Shown: positions 8,146 to 17,115, counted from the first letter of the stretch. The stretch is 58,101 nucleotides of DNA from an uncultured Prevotella sp. (GCA_934183135.1 CAKPRX010000002.1:1-58101), one strand, 5' to 3'. Made by a program: numbers and translations. The notes: generated by a model from the sequence alone, not told the origin.

Positions 8146-10296
8146 ATGAGAAAAAGATTATGGGCCATGGCCCTAATGATTGTGATGAGCCTGCCCATGA
8201 TGGCCGCCAACGACACCGGCGTGGCCATGGGACTGGCCAAGCGCATCCTGGGTACCCAGGCGCAGCACTTCGTATTCAGGAAGACGGTCGACAGCCACGA
8301 CACCTTTACCCTGGAAAGCAACGGAACCAAGATTGTCATCAGCGCCAACAACGCCAACAGCATGGCCATGGCGCTGAACTACTACCTGAAAAACTACTGC
8401 CACACCACCATATCCTGGTACAAGGACGACCCCATCGAGCTGCCTGCCACGCTGCCTGCCGTGAGTGGCACGGTAACCGTCAAGGCACGGCTGCCCATGC
8501 GCTTCTTCCTCAACTACTGCACCTACGGCTACTCCATGCCCTGGTGGACTTGGCGCGAGTGGGAGCACATGATTGACTGGATGGCCCTCAACGGTGTAAA
8601 CATGCCCTTGGCGCTTACCGGCCAGGAATCGACATGGTATAATGTGTGGCGGAAGTTTGGACTAAGCGATGCCGACATCCGCAGTTTCTTCTCGGGCCCG
8701 GCCTACCTGGGGTGGCACCGTATGTGCAACTTTGACAGTTTTATGGGCCCACTGCCCAAGGACTGGATGGACCGGCAACAGGCCCTGCAGAAGCGCATAC
8801 TGGCACGCGAACGTGAGTTTAATATGACCCCTGTCCTCTCGGGATTTGCCGGGCACATACCGGGCAAGCTGATAGAGAAGATGCCCGGACTGAAGTACAC
8901 CGACGTGTCGTACTGGGGCCACTTTAACGACCCCGAGCGTTACAGGTGCCACTTCCTGTTTGCCACCGACCCCATGTACGCCAAGATACAGCGGGCCTTC
9001 ATAGAGGAGCAGACCCGTATGTACGGCACCGACCACCTCTACTGCATCGACCCGTTTAACGAGGTAGACCCGCCCACCTTTAACTGCGACTCGCTGAGCA
9101 TCCTGTCACGTGGCATCTACGAGTCTTTGGCTGCTGCCGACAAGGAGGCCAAGTGGCTACAGATGAGCTGGACATACAAGTACATGCCGGGATGGACTGG
9201 CGAACGGATGAAAGCCCTCTTCCGAGGTGTGCCACAGGACAAGCTGGTCATGCTGGACTACTGGTGCGAGAACGTGCAGATGTGGAAGACCACAGAGGCG
9301 TTTTATGGACAGCCCTTTGTATGGTGCTACCTCAACAACTTCGGCGGGCGCAACAGGCTGGTGGCCCCAACTGACCGCATATACCACTATATAGACACCA
9401 CTTACGCCCAGGCCGGTACCGGGTTCAAGGGGGTGGGCGCCACACTGGAGGCCCTTGACGTAAACCAGTTTGCCTTTGGCATGCTGTTCGACAAGGCGTG
9501 GACCATCCCCGGCTCGCTCACCGACTGGCGCAACGCGCTGGCCGACCAGCGTATGGGCCGCGTAGACAGCACGGCCCGACAGGTGTATAATGACTACTGT
9601 ACACGGGTGCTCGATGTGCCACGGCCCTATAACTACACCTTCGTAGAGTCGCGCCCGGGCATGGGCAAACGCGACAAGTGTACCCCCACCCGCGAAGCAC
9701 AGAACGAGATATGGCACAGGCTCATGCAGCTGCGGTCTGACCGCGATGCCTTCAAGATGGACCTCGTCAACGTGGGCCGCCAGTGCCTGGAGGAGCACTT
9801 CTACGTACTGTGGCGCAAGTTCTGTGTGGCCTACGATGTGTACGACCTCCAGGAGATGAGGGCCATAGGCCAGGAGATGAAAGAGGTGCTGAGAGACGAG
9901 GCCGCCCTTACTGCCTGCCATTCTACCTTCTCCCTGAAACGGTGGATAGACGATGCGCGCCGATGGGGACGCACCCCAGAGGAGAAAGACTACTACGAGC
10001 GCAACGCCCGCCGCATACTGACCCTATGGAACAACAACCTGTCGGGGCTCAACGACTATGCCGGCCGCCCGTGGGACGGACTGCTGCTAAGCTTCTACCT
10101 GCCCCGATGGAGCATGTACATAGACCAGGCCATCAGCTGCCGCGAGCAGGGCAAGAACTTCAGCGACGACGATTTTGCCAAGGTCTGCTACCAGTTTGAG
10201 GAGAAGTTCTGCGAACTGCAAGTGCCCATAGAGTACCCACAGAAACAAGACGCCGTGGCACTGTCCAGGCAACTATACGCCAAGTACTTCCAATAA
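8146..10296 (+). CDS. Alpha-N-acetylglucosaminidase, GH89
   Basis: 716 residues from the ATG at 8146; an ATG at 8119 adds nine residues, but MRKRLWAMALMIVMSLPMMAA opens a proper signal peptide. The protein is like human NAGLU: an N-terminal small domain, then a TIM barrel with NYCTYGYSMPWWTWREWEHMI-like signature (cut here), WYNVWRKFGL, and DPFNEVDPP with the likely acid/base Glu, followed by GATLEALDVNQ, which aligns with the nucleophile region (PEGxxQN in other GH89). It hydrolyses terminal alpha-1,4-GlcNAc from host glycans such as heparan sulfate or gastric mucin. Exported to the periplasm or surface. No SusC/SusD pair is adjacent, so it is a stand-alone enzyme here. Confidence 0.93.
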   Translation: MRKRLWAMALMIVMSLPMMAANDTGVAMGLAKRILGTQAQHFVFRKTVDSHDTFTLESNGTKIVISANNANSMAMALNYYLKNYCHTTISWYKDDPIELPATLPAVSGTVTVKARLPMRFFLNYCTYGYSMPWWTWREWEHMIDWMALNGVNMPLALTGQESTWYNVWRKFGLSDADIRSFFSGPAYLGWHRMCNFDSFMGPLPKDWMDRQQALQKRILAREREFNMTPVLSGFAGHIPGKLIEKMPGLKYTDVSYWGHFNDPERYRCHFLFATDPMYAKIQRAFIEEQTRMYGTDHLYCIDPFNEVDPPTFNCDSLSILSRGIYESLAAADKEAKWLQMSWTYKYMPGWTGERMKALFRGVPQDKLVMLDYWCENVQMWKTTEAFYGQPFVWCYLNNFGGRNRLVAPTDRIYHYIDTTYAQAGTGFKGVGATLEALDVNQFAFGMLFDKAWTIPGSLTDWRNALADQRMGRVDSTARQVYNDYCTRVLDVPRPYNYTFVESRPGMGKRDKCTPTREAQNEIWHRLMQLRSDRDAFKMDLVNVGRQCLEEHFYVLWRKFCVAYDVYDLQEMRAIGQEMKEVLRDEAALTACHSTFSLKRWIDDARRWGRTPEEKDYYERNARRILTLWNNNLSGLNDYAGRPWDGLLLSFYLPRWSMYIDQAISCREQGKNFSDDDFAKVCYQFEEKFCELQVPIEYPQKQDAVALSRQLYAKYFQ

Positions 10297-10326
10297 GCAC
10301 GCTGGCAATCCACTATACACAGGAAA

Positions 10327-10360
10327 GGGCAAGGCTGTACATGTCGCTACAGCCTTGCCC
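10327..10360. terminator. Bidirectional terminator after the GH89 gene
   Basis: A perfect 13-bp stem (10327-10339 with 10348-10360) between the convergent GH89 gene and the small membrane-protein gene. Confidence 0.8.
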
Positions 10361-10396
10361 TATCTTATTAAAGCCCGGACGGGCTACACCATCAGG

Positions 10397-10612
10397 TCAG
10401 ACAGACTTATAACCCTTAGTGCTGATGGTATTGATAACGTCCTTGATATTCATCTCGGTACCATCGGGACTACGGTGGGCAGCCTCGTGATGGGCGGCCT
10501 CTGTCTCCTCCTCAGAAACGGTATAGCCGAAGTATCTGTTCTTAAACTCTGCTACGGCCCAGCCTACAAGGGCCAGCACTACTAATGCTATAATTCCAAT
10601 AAGTGCGTTCAT
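10397..10612 (-). CDS. Small single-pass membrane protein
   Basis: 71 residues: an N-terminal hydrophobic helix (residues about 3-21, IGIIALVVLALVGWAVAEF) then a charged tail with EEETEAAHHEAAH and a C-terminal DVINTIS segment. No signal cleavage site, so probably anchored with the tail in the cytoplasm or periplasm. I do not recognise the family. It has its own good -7 element and a shared terminator, which argues that it is real. Confidence 0.65.
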   Translation of the reverse strand: MNALIGIIALVVLALVGWAVAEFKNRYFGYTVSEEETEAAHHEAAHRSPDGTEMNIKDVINTISTKGYKSV

Positions 10613-10642
10613 ATCTTATGTATTCTATTTGTTTTCTGTCTG

Positions 10643-10650
10643 CAAAATTA
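10643..10650 (-). promoter_or_regulatory. Candidate -7 element, small membrane protein
   Basis: TAATTTTG on the minus strand, 30 nt before the start codon of the gene at 10612; TTG triplets lie upstream but not at a clean 19-nt spacing. Confidence 0.45.
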
Positions 10651-10914
10651 ACAAAAAACAACCAATTCGCCCCTCTTTAAGGCTGTATTTTTATCAACAC
10701 TGCCCATATTTGTATCAGAAAGTGGGTCGGCGGATGCTCACAGCCGGCCCCGACATGCTTCGCGGACGATGGTTCACCGCATGGACAGCGCCACTGGCCA
10801 GCGGCCAAACAGTGCCTGCATCCAACGGCTTATGCGATAGCCCGAGATGTGCGCCAGATGGCGACGGGTAGCCCTGCGCTCGCCACCCGCGCCACACAGG
10901 CTCATGGTTTTTGC
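10651..10914. other. Intergenic stretch before repeat copy B
   Basis: Together with the repeat that follows this makes a gene-poor stretch to 11533. I see no convincing ORF in it; frames on both strands are short, lack a start context and have no family resemblance. Confidence 0.5.
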
Positions 10915-11480
10915 AGGAAATGACATAGCCTCTATCGCTGCCACAACCATAGGAGAAACAGCGAAAAACCTTTACACACGACTGTATATTTATGCAAAAC
11001 CAGAGGCGCTCATGTATAAATATGCAGTCGTAACAGCCCTTTTTCGGGGCACAATTTCCGGAAAAATTCTACAAACCAGGACTATTTTTGAGGTCTTCTG
11101 GGCAGTTTTCGGGCACCACGAGGACCATAAAAGTAACAACATTTTACAAAACGGGGACATTTCGCACCTTTCTCACCGCTATTTTCGGCTCTTACGAAGG
11201 CGATTTTGGGAGTCACCGCGATGGTCATTTTTGTGCTCGCGATGGTCATTACGATTCTAATGACCATCGCGAGCACCAAAAAGGTCGTTTTCGGGTAGCC
11301 TGAAAATTCTCTTTTTTACCACCGCTGCCCCCTCAGCGAGTGTACAGACAAAGTACAGCTGTCCCCAAAGCCCTCGCCCGATGCCGAAAGGCCGGAAATG
11401 TATATTTATACATTTTCAGAAAAAACTTTACGATGCTCGATGGCGGACTATCCGTCAGCATTAGCGCACAGAGGGCCCCT
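10915..11480 (+). repeat. Dispersed intergenic repeat, copy B
   Basis: A full copy of the repeat family. In order: a CATAGCCTCTATCGCTGCCA-like edge; AAAAACCTTTACAC; paired AT-rich boxes at 10979-10996 and 11013-11030 (18 nt, two mismatches); ACAAACCAGGACTATTTT near 11078; a TTTTCGGGCACC stretch; GTAACAACATTTTACAAAA; a direct copy of CGCGATGGTCATTTTT; the perfect hairpin 11233-11276; and the AT-rich palindrome 11396-11415 followed by TTCAGAAAAAACTTTACGA. Alignment by eye to copy C gives roughly three quarters identity with almost no gaps. Orientation is taken as plus by convention. Confidence 0.85.
11233..11276. repeat. Hairpin module of repeat copy B
   Basis: A perfect 19-bp inverted repeat around a CGATTC loop: GTGCTCGCGATGGTCATTA at 11233-11251 and its complement at 11258-11276. 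No T-run follows, so it is not a standard terminator. Copies C and D have the same hairpin. Confidence 0.9.
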
Positions 11481-11533
11481 TTTTATCTTTTACCCTTTTA
11501 CCTTTGTACCTTTCAAAGTCCTTACGCCAGCGC

Positions 11534-12124
11534 CTAAAGTATAAAGACAAAGACCACCGAGCGGTAAAGGCTGGCTGTCAGGATGTAGAAGACAAAGAAA
11601 GCACCGGCCCGGCTAAAGCCCGACACCATGGCGCCAAAGATGTCGGACAGCCCGTGCAGCCGGCCCACGATAACCCCATAGGTAATGGCCATGGCCGTAA
11701 GCGTAAAGCAGGCCACAGGTACCAGACTGTGTACAAAGCTACTATGCATCAGCCCCCCCGTAGCACTCAGCAAGATGGCCTGGGGCAGCATGGTAAGCAG
11801 GAGCATGACCACCACTACGATGGCTCCCTCGGCAGCCACAACCCGCAGGGCAAAACGCTCGCGGAAGCCCAGCGGGCGCCTCAGAGCAGGCAAACCGCTG
11901 GCCCGCAGGGTGCCATAGGCTATAAGGGTCAGCACCAGCCACACCAACAGAGGCGTGGCCAGTAACTGGGCGAAGTGGCCAAAAAACCAGCGTATGCCCT
12001 CGGCACTGAGCAGGGAGCGCATGGCCATATTGGGCATTACGGCAGTAAGCACCCACGACAGCAGCACCAGCACTACCCACAGCACACAGAGCACTAAGGC
12101 TATACGGGGCAGACTATTCTTCAT
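11534..12124 (-). CDS. Polytopic membrane protein, distant AbgT-like segment
   Basis: 196 residues with about five hydrophobic spans (near 8-30, 48-70, 95-118, 133-155, 170-194). I cannot assign a family. The stretch MRSLLSAEGIRWFF followed by a long helix and SGL recalls the N-terminal part of AbgT p-aminobenzoyl-glutamate transporters, but the protein is far too short for AbgT. Its start overlaps the response-regulator stop by 11 nt, so it is translationally coupled to the two-component genes and probably belongs to that operon. Its job there is unknown. Confidence 0.7.
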   Translation of the reverse strand: MKNSLPRIALVLCVLWVVLVLLSWVLTAVMPNMAMRSLLSAEGIRWFFGHFAQLLATPLLVWLVLTLIAYGTLRASGLPALRRPLGFRERFALRVVAAEGAIVVVVMLLLTMLPQAILLSATGGLMHSSFVHSLVPVACFTLTAMAITYGVIVGRLHGLSDIFGAMVSGFSRAGAFFVFYILTASLYRSVVFVFIL

Positions 12125-12839
12125 CGGGACGCAGGTTGTCTATATCAAGAATACGAAGTTCAAGCGCGCGCACCACCAGACGGGTGGCATTGACACTCAT
12201 GCCGCCATTGCCCTGTGGGAAAAGTTTCTGGACGAGCTCATTCTGCCGCTTCTCAAGGCTCTTCACTCCGAAAGGCATGCCGCGAAGGGCTGTAATCTGC
12301 TCTTTGGTGTAGCCCAGGGCCAGATGGCGCAGGAAGCGCTCGTCGTACTCGTCTATCTCGTAGTCGACCAGGGCCTCCTGGCGCATCAGGCGACTGCCGA
12401 CACTCTGCTTGAACCGGTCGACTATCTTTTCCAGTATGGGCTGGTTAAAGACCATGCGCTTGCCACTCATACAGCTGGCCACATCGCCGCGGGTAAGCAG
12501 TTCGCCACTCTTCAGGATAATGCCGTCGCAACCCGCGTCGAGCACGTCGACCCAAAGTTTCTCGTTAAGGATTTCGCCCGTGAAGATAAGCACCTTGACC
12601 TGTGGATAACTCTCCTTAGTGTACCGGCATATCTCAACGCCCACGGTGGTAGAGCCGCCAAGACCCAGGTCCAGCAGTACAAGGTCGGGCTGCTGCTGCT
12701 TCATCAACTTAAAGTAAGCCTGCTCATTGTCGGCGGTACCGATAATCTCGGCCTCGGGTATCTCATTTCGGAATATGCCCTCGGTGCCCTTGAGCTCCAG
12801 GGGTACATCTTCTACTATTACAACTTTGAATTTTTCCAT
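12114..12839 (-). CDS. Response regulator, REC plus LuxR-like output
   Basis: 241 residues from the ATG at 12839, which has AAGGAG 8 nt upstream; a TTG eight codons earlier is a less likely start. The receiver has acidic Glu10-Asp11, phospho-acceptor Asp57 (LVLLDLGLGG), Thr87 and Lys110. The C-terminal 80 residues contain a helical segment (YDERFLRHLALGYTKEQITAL) resembling a LuxR/NarL-type DNA-binding region, weakly. It would receive phosphate from the kinase-like protein just upstream, whose stop codon lies between its RBS and ATG. The target genes are unknown; the sugar-acid operon upstream is a candidate by position. Confidence 0.88.
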   Translation of the reverse strand: MEKFKVVIVEDVPLELKGTEGIFRNEIPEAEIIGTADNEQAYFKLMKQQQPDLVLLDLGLGGSTTVGVEICRYTKESYPQVKVLIFTGEILNEKLWVDVLDAGCDGIILKSGELLTRGDVASCMSGKRMVFNQPILEKIVDRFKQSVGSRLMRQEALVDYEIDEYDERFLRHLALGYTKEQITALRGMPFGVKSLEKRQNELVQKLFPQGNGGMSVNATRLVVRALELRILDIDNLRPDEE

Positions 12840-12852
12840 ATCTGTTATCTCC

Positions 12853-15800
12853 TTAATTTTCAAGATTGTTATCGGTCTTCCCCAGAGGGTCCTGATGCCC
12901 CCCGGCGAAGAAAGCGGTACCCGCAGGAACTACCATATTGACCAGGATGCCCTGGGCGGCCGGCACCGCCTCGATGCCGCAGGCACGGGCGTGGGTGTTC
13001 TCGCCCAGCTCGCGTATGACTTGCCGGCACAACAGGAAGCGCACGTCTACCGTGGCCGGAGTGAAGAGCTGGCGGCACTGCACGGGCGTCAGACTGAGGC
13101 CGGGCAGAGGAACCGTCACGATGATGTAATGGGCGTCGCGCCGCTGTACGGTCCAGGTAACCGCTCCGCCATTATGGCTCTTGAGCACCTCTATCAGCAA
13201 GAGCCACATGGCACGGTCAATGCGTATGGCGCCTTCGGTCTGGCGCATGGCCTGGGCGCTGAGTATGCTGTACAGCGCCTTGTAGTAAGCCACCACCTCC
13301 TCAAGGGCCTGCTGGTCCAATGGGCGGGCTGCGACCAGCTGACGGATACGCGACGGATAGTACATAGTCTCGTGCTTCAGGGTAGAGAGGCAGTTGTCGA
13401 GCACGCTGTTACTGATATGCAGGCGGCCATTCTCGTACTGCCGGCGGCTGAGTTCGTCGCGTTCAAGTTCGATACTGTTACGCTGTTGCTCGTCGAAGCG
13501 TATCTGTTGCCGCAGGGCACTGCCTATCTGGCTGACCAGCGACTCCAGGACATCAAAGCGATGGCCGAACAGCAGCCGGCGGCCATCCCACAGGCCGTGG
13601 ATGCGCTGCAGCTTGTCCTGGGGCGTACTGTCGCTGAGCAGCACTTGGTTAATCTGCTGGATACGCTCCAGGCAGAAACGGTACATGAGCCGATAGCGAT
13701 AGTAGAAAAAGTAATAAGCCGGAAAAAGCAGCACCAGCAGCAGCACCAATAGGATAATGGCGACATTCTTGTTGGTCTCCGACTTCTGCATGACCCGCAC
13801 GTAGTTGCCCAAGGTGGTGTCGGCGCTACGCTCTCGGAACAACTGGGTGTACGCCTTGTTGTTATAGCCATACAGCGACCACTTATGGAGGGCCAAGGCA
13901 GCCACGGCCACCTCGTTGCGCATGTTCAGGATAACCGTATAGTCTGCCCGGATGCCACGGCGGAACCACCGCAGTTCGGCAGGCTCCACATGGCGGGCAT
14001 CGTAGAGGCTCATCGTGTCGCGGCTGCCACGGCCGTGTACCAGCTCGGCATAATGGCGGTTAAGATAGTACACACAGCTGTCGGCCATCTGCAGGGTACG
14101 CTGGTACTGGCCTGCTATGTTATAATAATAGGTAGAGTCGGCATAGCGCCGGCTCTTCTGCTGGCAGCGGTCGGCATGGGCCATGGCGCCATGGCCCACC
14201 ATAAGCAGCACCAGGAACAGGCGGGCGACGCCACGGGGCAAGCGAAACCAGAAACGGCTCCCATGGCCCTGGCTCTCGGCCCCAATGGCACATGGGGCAA
14301 ATAGCTGACTTATCTTCTTGTACTTCTCTATGATGCCCTTGCAGTTCATCAGCCCGAAGCCATGGCTTTTGCCTTCCTGGATATTTCCCTGGGTATCAGA
14401 GATGGGCTTATGGTCAAAGATATGGGCCATCTGCTCCTCGCTCATACCTATCCCCGTATCACTAATGCTTATCTCTACATAACTGGCGTAACCCTCGGCC
14501 TCGACAGTGACCGTCCCCCCACTTGGGGTGAACTTCCGGGCATTGTCGGCCAGCGTATTCAGCATAAACAGGGTAAGCGTCCTGTCGGCCTTGACCACTG
14601 CATCAGTGGGCTTAACAACCAGGGTAAGCCCCTTCAGCTGAAATCCCATCTTGCCCTTGGCCACTATGTCGAACAAGCCCTGCAGGGCAAAGCTCTCGAT
14701 ATGCAGGTGTATTTCACCTTGGCGCAGCCGTATCCAGTCGGTCAGCACGGCATTGTAGTCGTTAATCTTGTCGGTCAGCTCGGCTATGTAGGCGATGCGC
14801 TCTTGGCGCACAGCCTCGCCCGCAGTGTTTCCGCCATCGCGCCTAAGCATCTGCACCTCATGCAAGATACGGTCTATGAAGGGGGTGATACTGGTAACCA
14901 GTGCCAACTTGGCCCGCTGCTCCAGGTTGCGCTCCCTGTTCTGTTGCAGATGTAACTGCGCCAGCTGTGTCTGCTCGGCTATCTCCTCGCGCTCTTCCTC
15001 CTGGCTGGCTATATGCTGCTCATTGAGTGTTTTCCACTGGCGCAGAGGATCCAGCAGTCGGTCTACCGACACACGGCGGTCATTACGGCGCCGCTTGATA
15101 TCGAGCACCACTAACAGGATGACGGCAAAGGCTATCAGAAAAATGATGGCCGCTATCATAATGTTTAACTGCTCGGACGACTTGTCCAGCTGCTCAGCCC
15201 TGGCCTCAAGCTGCCTGTCCTGGCGGGTTTGCTCCTGCATGTCCAGGTAGATGTTACGGTTGTAGTCGCTGTTCGGCTTGTCGTCAATGGCCGAATAGGC
15301 CAGCGACAGCTGCTCCCGTATAGAAGCCACAAGGTCTGGCGCGCGCTGTATGACAGTGTCGGTGGTTAGTGCCTGCTGCAAGCAGATAAGCGAGGAGCGG
15401 TAATCGCGCAACTCCCAGTAGCACTCGGCCAGGGTACGGTATGAGCCTGATATCTGATAGACATCGCCATACTGCTGGAAGATATGGAGGGCCCGCTGGG
15501 CCAGGTTGCCGGCCAAGAGCGAGTCGGGCATGTTGTCGACATTGAGTATATCTATGGCTGGAGGATTGTCTGCTATCAGGCGGCGACGCATGGAGGCTGT
15601 ACGCAGATGCTCGCTCAGCCCCTGCATGGACTGGGCCTCAAAGAACGGGATGTGCTGCTGAGTGGCCAGGAGATAGCAACGGATAAGCTGCTCAAACTCT
15701 TCCTGATATACCTGAGCCGTAGTAGGGGCCTGAATGATGCCGCCAGAACCGACATTGTAAAGATAATTGAGCAACTGGACTGTATCCTGTTCCAGATAAT

Positions 15801-16398
15801 CGCTATCGGCCAGACGGTTCAACTCTTCGCGCGACTGGTCGGCCAGTCCTACATAATAGAAATAGACCGAAGCGACGATATAGAACTCAGAGTAAGCATA
15901 GGCCATGCGACGGCGCTGATGGGCATTGAGCAGGTCGCGCTCCTCGTCAATGCGGCGCATGCGGCGCATAGCGCGCTCGCGGTAAGTATAGAAGTCCTTG
16001 TTGTGCGACTTGCGTTGGCAGAGACGCATGAGCTGGACATCGGCCACGAGGAGCTCTACCTGATTGTCGGTAACATGATCCAGCTGACCGATGAGTGTGG
16101 CAACCCGGTCGTAGTCCATACGGGCCATGCTGACGAAAGCCAGGTTGTTAAGGGCTTCGGCCCGGCCTGCGTCGTAACCGTCAGCCATGCGCAGGGCACG
16201 CTCTGCATAGACACGGGTGGAGTCCAGGTTGCGGTAATGATAGTCATACGACAGCTCGTTCAACCTGTCGGCCTCACCGTGATGCTCCTGGCACCCACAA
16301 ACACAAAAAAGGCTCCAGATACCTGCAACAAGTATCATGAAGCCTTTGTTAATAGAATACCACAGACTATAAGTACCAAACTTATGACTACACATCAT
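12853..16398 (-). CDS. Double sensor histidine kinase (DUF5112/DUF5113-like)
   Basis: Up to 1181 residues, with a possible later start at 16338 that opens the lipobox-like signal ILVAGIWSLFCVCGC. Order of parts: lipid-attachment signal (about 21-36); helical TPR-like sensor (40-400); transmembrane helix (412-434); coiled coil and possible phospho-acceptor His513 (ILHEVQ); ATPase with N box LADNARKF (615-622), DTGIGM (647-652) and GFGLM (680-684). Then a second half: membrane helix (724-742), short sensor, membrane helix (879-900), coiled coil and a second possible acceptor His1009 in LKHETMYYPSRI, but no second ATP-binding motifs that I can see. From memory it fits Bacteroidales proteins annotated DUF5112/DUF5113. 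Probably cotranscribed with the regulator at 12114. Confidence 0.8.
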   Translation of the reverse strand: MMCSHKFGTYSLWYSINKGFMILVAGIWSLFCVCGCQEHHGEADRLNELSYDYHYRNLDSTRVYAERALRMADGYDAGRAEALNNLAFVSMARMDYDRVATLIGQLDHVTDNQVELLVADVQLMRLCQRKSHNKDFYTYRERAMRRMRRIDEERDLLNAHQRRRMAYAYSEFYIVASVYFYYVGLADQSREELNRLADSDYLEQDTVQLLNYLYNVGSGGIIQAPTTAQVYQEEFEQLIRCYLLATQQHIPFFEAQSMQGLSEHLRTASMRRRLIADNPPAIDILNVDNMPDSLLAGNLAQRALHIFQQYGDVYQISGSYRTLAECYWELRDYRSSLICLQQALTTDTVIQRAPDLVASIREQLSLAYSAIDDKPNSDYNRNIYLDMQEQTRQDRQLEARAEQLDKSSEQLNIMIAAIIFLIAFAVILLVVLDIKRRRNDRRVSVDRLLDPLRQWKTLNEQHIASQEEEREEIAEQTQLAQLHLQQNRERNLEQRAKLALVTSITPFIDRILHEVQMLRRDGGNTAGEAVRQERIAYIAELTDKINDYNAVLTDWIRLRQGEIHLHIESFALQGLFDIVAKGKMGFQLKGLTLVVKPTDAVVKADRTLTLFMLNTLADNARKFTPSGGTVTVEAEGYASYVEISISDTGIGMSEEQMAHIFDHKPISDTQGNIQEGKSHGFGLMNCKGIIEKYKKISQLFAPCAIGAESQGHGSRFWFRLPRGVARLFLVLLMVGHGAMAHADRCQQKSRRYADSTYYYNIAGQYQRTLQMADSCVYYLNRHYAELVHGRGSRDTMSLYDARHVEPAELRWFRRGIRADYTVILNMRNEVAVAALALHKWSLYGYNNKAYTQLFRERSADTTLGNYVRVMQKSETNKNVAIILLVLLLVLLFPAYYFFYYRYRLMYRFCLERIQQINQVLLSDSTPQDKLQRIHGLWDGRRLLFGHRFDVLESLVSQIGSALRQQIRFDEQQRNSIELERDELSRRQYENGRLHISNSVLDNCLSTLKHETMYYPSRIRQLVAARPLDQQALEEVVAYYKALYSILSAQAMRQTEGAIRIDRAMWLLLIEVLKSHNGGAVTWTVQRRDAHYIIVTVPLPGLSLTPVQCRQLFTPATVDVRFLLCRQVIRELGENTHARACGIEAVPAAQGILVNMVVPAGTAFFAGGHQDPLGKTDNNLEN
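16377..16384 (-). promoter_or_regulatory. Candidate -7 element inside the kinase 5' end
   Basis: TAAGTTTG on the minus strand between the two possible starts of the kinase gene. If used, the protein starts at 16338. No matching -33 TTTG. Confidence 0.3.
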
Positions 16399-16443
16399 AG
16401 CATCATGTCCATCTTATAGCCTGTTACTTATATCTTCTGCCTA

Positions 16444-17115
16444 TCAGCCGCGGGCCTTGGCTATATAGCCCAGGGCCTCTACACACTTATCGGTTATAGC
16501 CTGCCAGTTGCCGGCAGCCACCACATCCTTGGGGAAAAGCTTGCTGCCCATGCCCACGCAGAGTACGCCACTCTTAATCCATGCGGTGAGGTTCTCTTCC
16601 TCGGGGCTTACGGCACCTGTAACCATGATGTTGCTCCAGCGCAGCGGGGCCATCACATTCTTGACAAACGAGGGGCCACCCACATTGCCTGCGGGGAAGA
16701 CCTTGGTCACATCGCAGCCAGCAGCCTGCGCATTGCTTATCTCGCTTACCGAGCCGCAGCCAGGGCTGTACGGCACGAGTCGGCGGTTACACACGGTGGC
16801 TATCTCGGGGTTGAAGTTGGGGCCCACGATAAAGTTGGCGCCCAGCTGCATGTACAGGGCTGCCGTGGCTGCATCCAGTACGGTTCCCGCACCCAGTATC
16901 ATTTCGGGGCAGGCCGTGGCCACCCACTTACTCAGTTCGCCGAAAACCTCATGGGCGAAGTCGCCACGGTTCGTGAACTCAAACACGCGTACACCGCCGG
17001 CATAGCAAGCGCTGATGACATGCTTGCAGATTTCGATGTCGCTATTAAAGAATACAGGAACCATACCCGTTGCGCGCATGGCCTGTATGACCTGTACTTT
17101 GTTAAATCTTGCCAT
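16444..17115 (-). CDS. eda: KDPG / 4-hydroxy-2-oxoglutarate aldolase
   Basis: 223 residues, class I aldolase TIM barrel. It cleaves 2-keto-3-deoxy-6-phosphogluconate to pyruvate and glyceraldehyde 3-phosphate, the last step of uronate and Entner-Doudoroff breakdown. Schiff-base Lys138 is in VTKVFPAG; Glu46 (FEFTNR) is the general acid/base; GAGTV (75-79) and the phosphate loop near the C-terminus (GMGSKLFP) are present. The gene follows the KDG kinase after 11 nt and is read with it. The kinase-like sensor gene begins about 45 nt further on in the same direction. Confidence 0.95.
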   Translation of the reverse strand: MARFNKVQVIQAMRATGMVPVFFNSDIEICKHVISACYAGGVRVFEFTNRGDFAHEVFGELSKWVATACPEMILGAGTVLDAATAALYMQLGANFIVGPNFNPEIATVCNRRLVPYSPGCGSVSEISNAQAAGCDVTKVFPAGNVGGPSFVKNVMAPLRWSNIMVTGAVSPEEENLTAWIKSGVLCVGMGSKLFPKDVVAAGNWQAITDKCVEALGYIAKARG

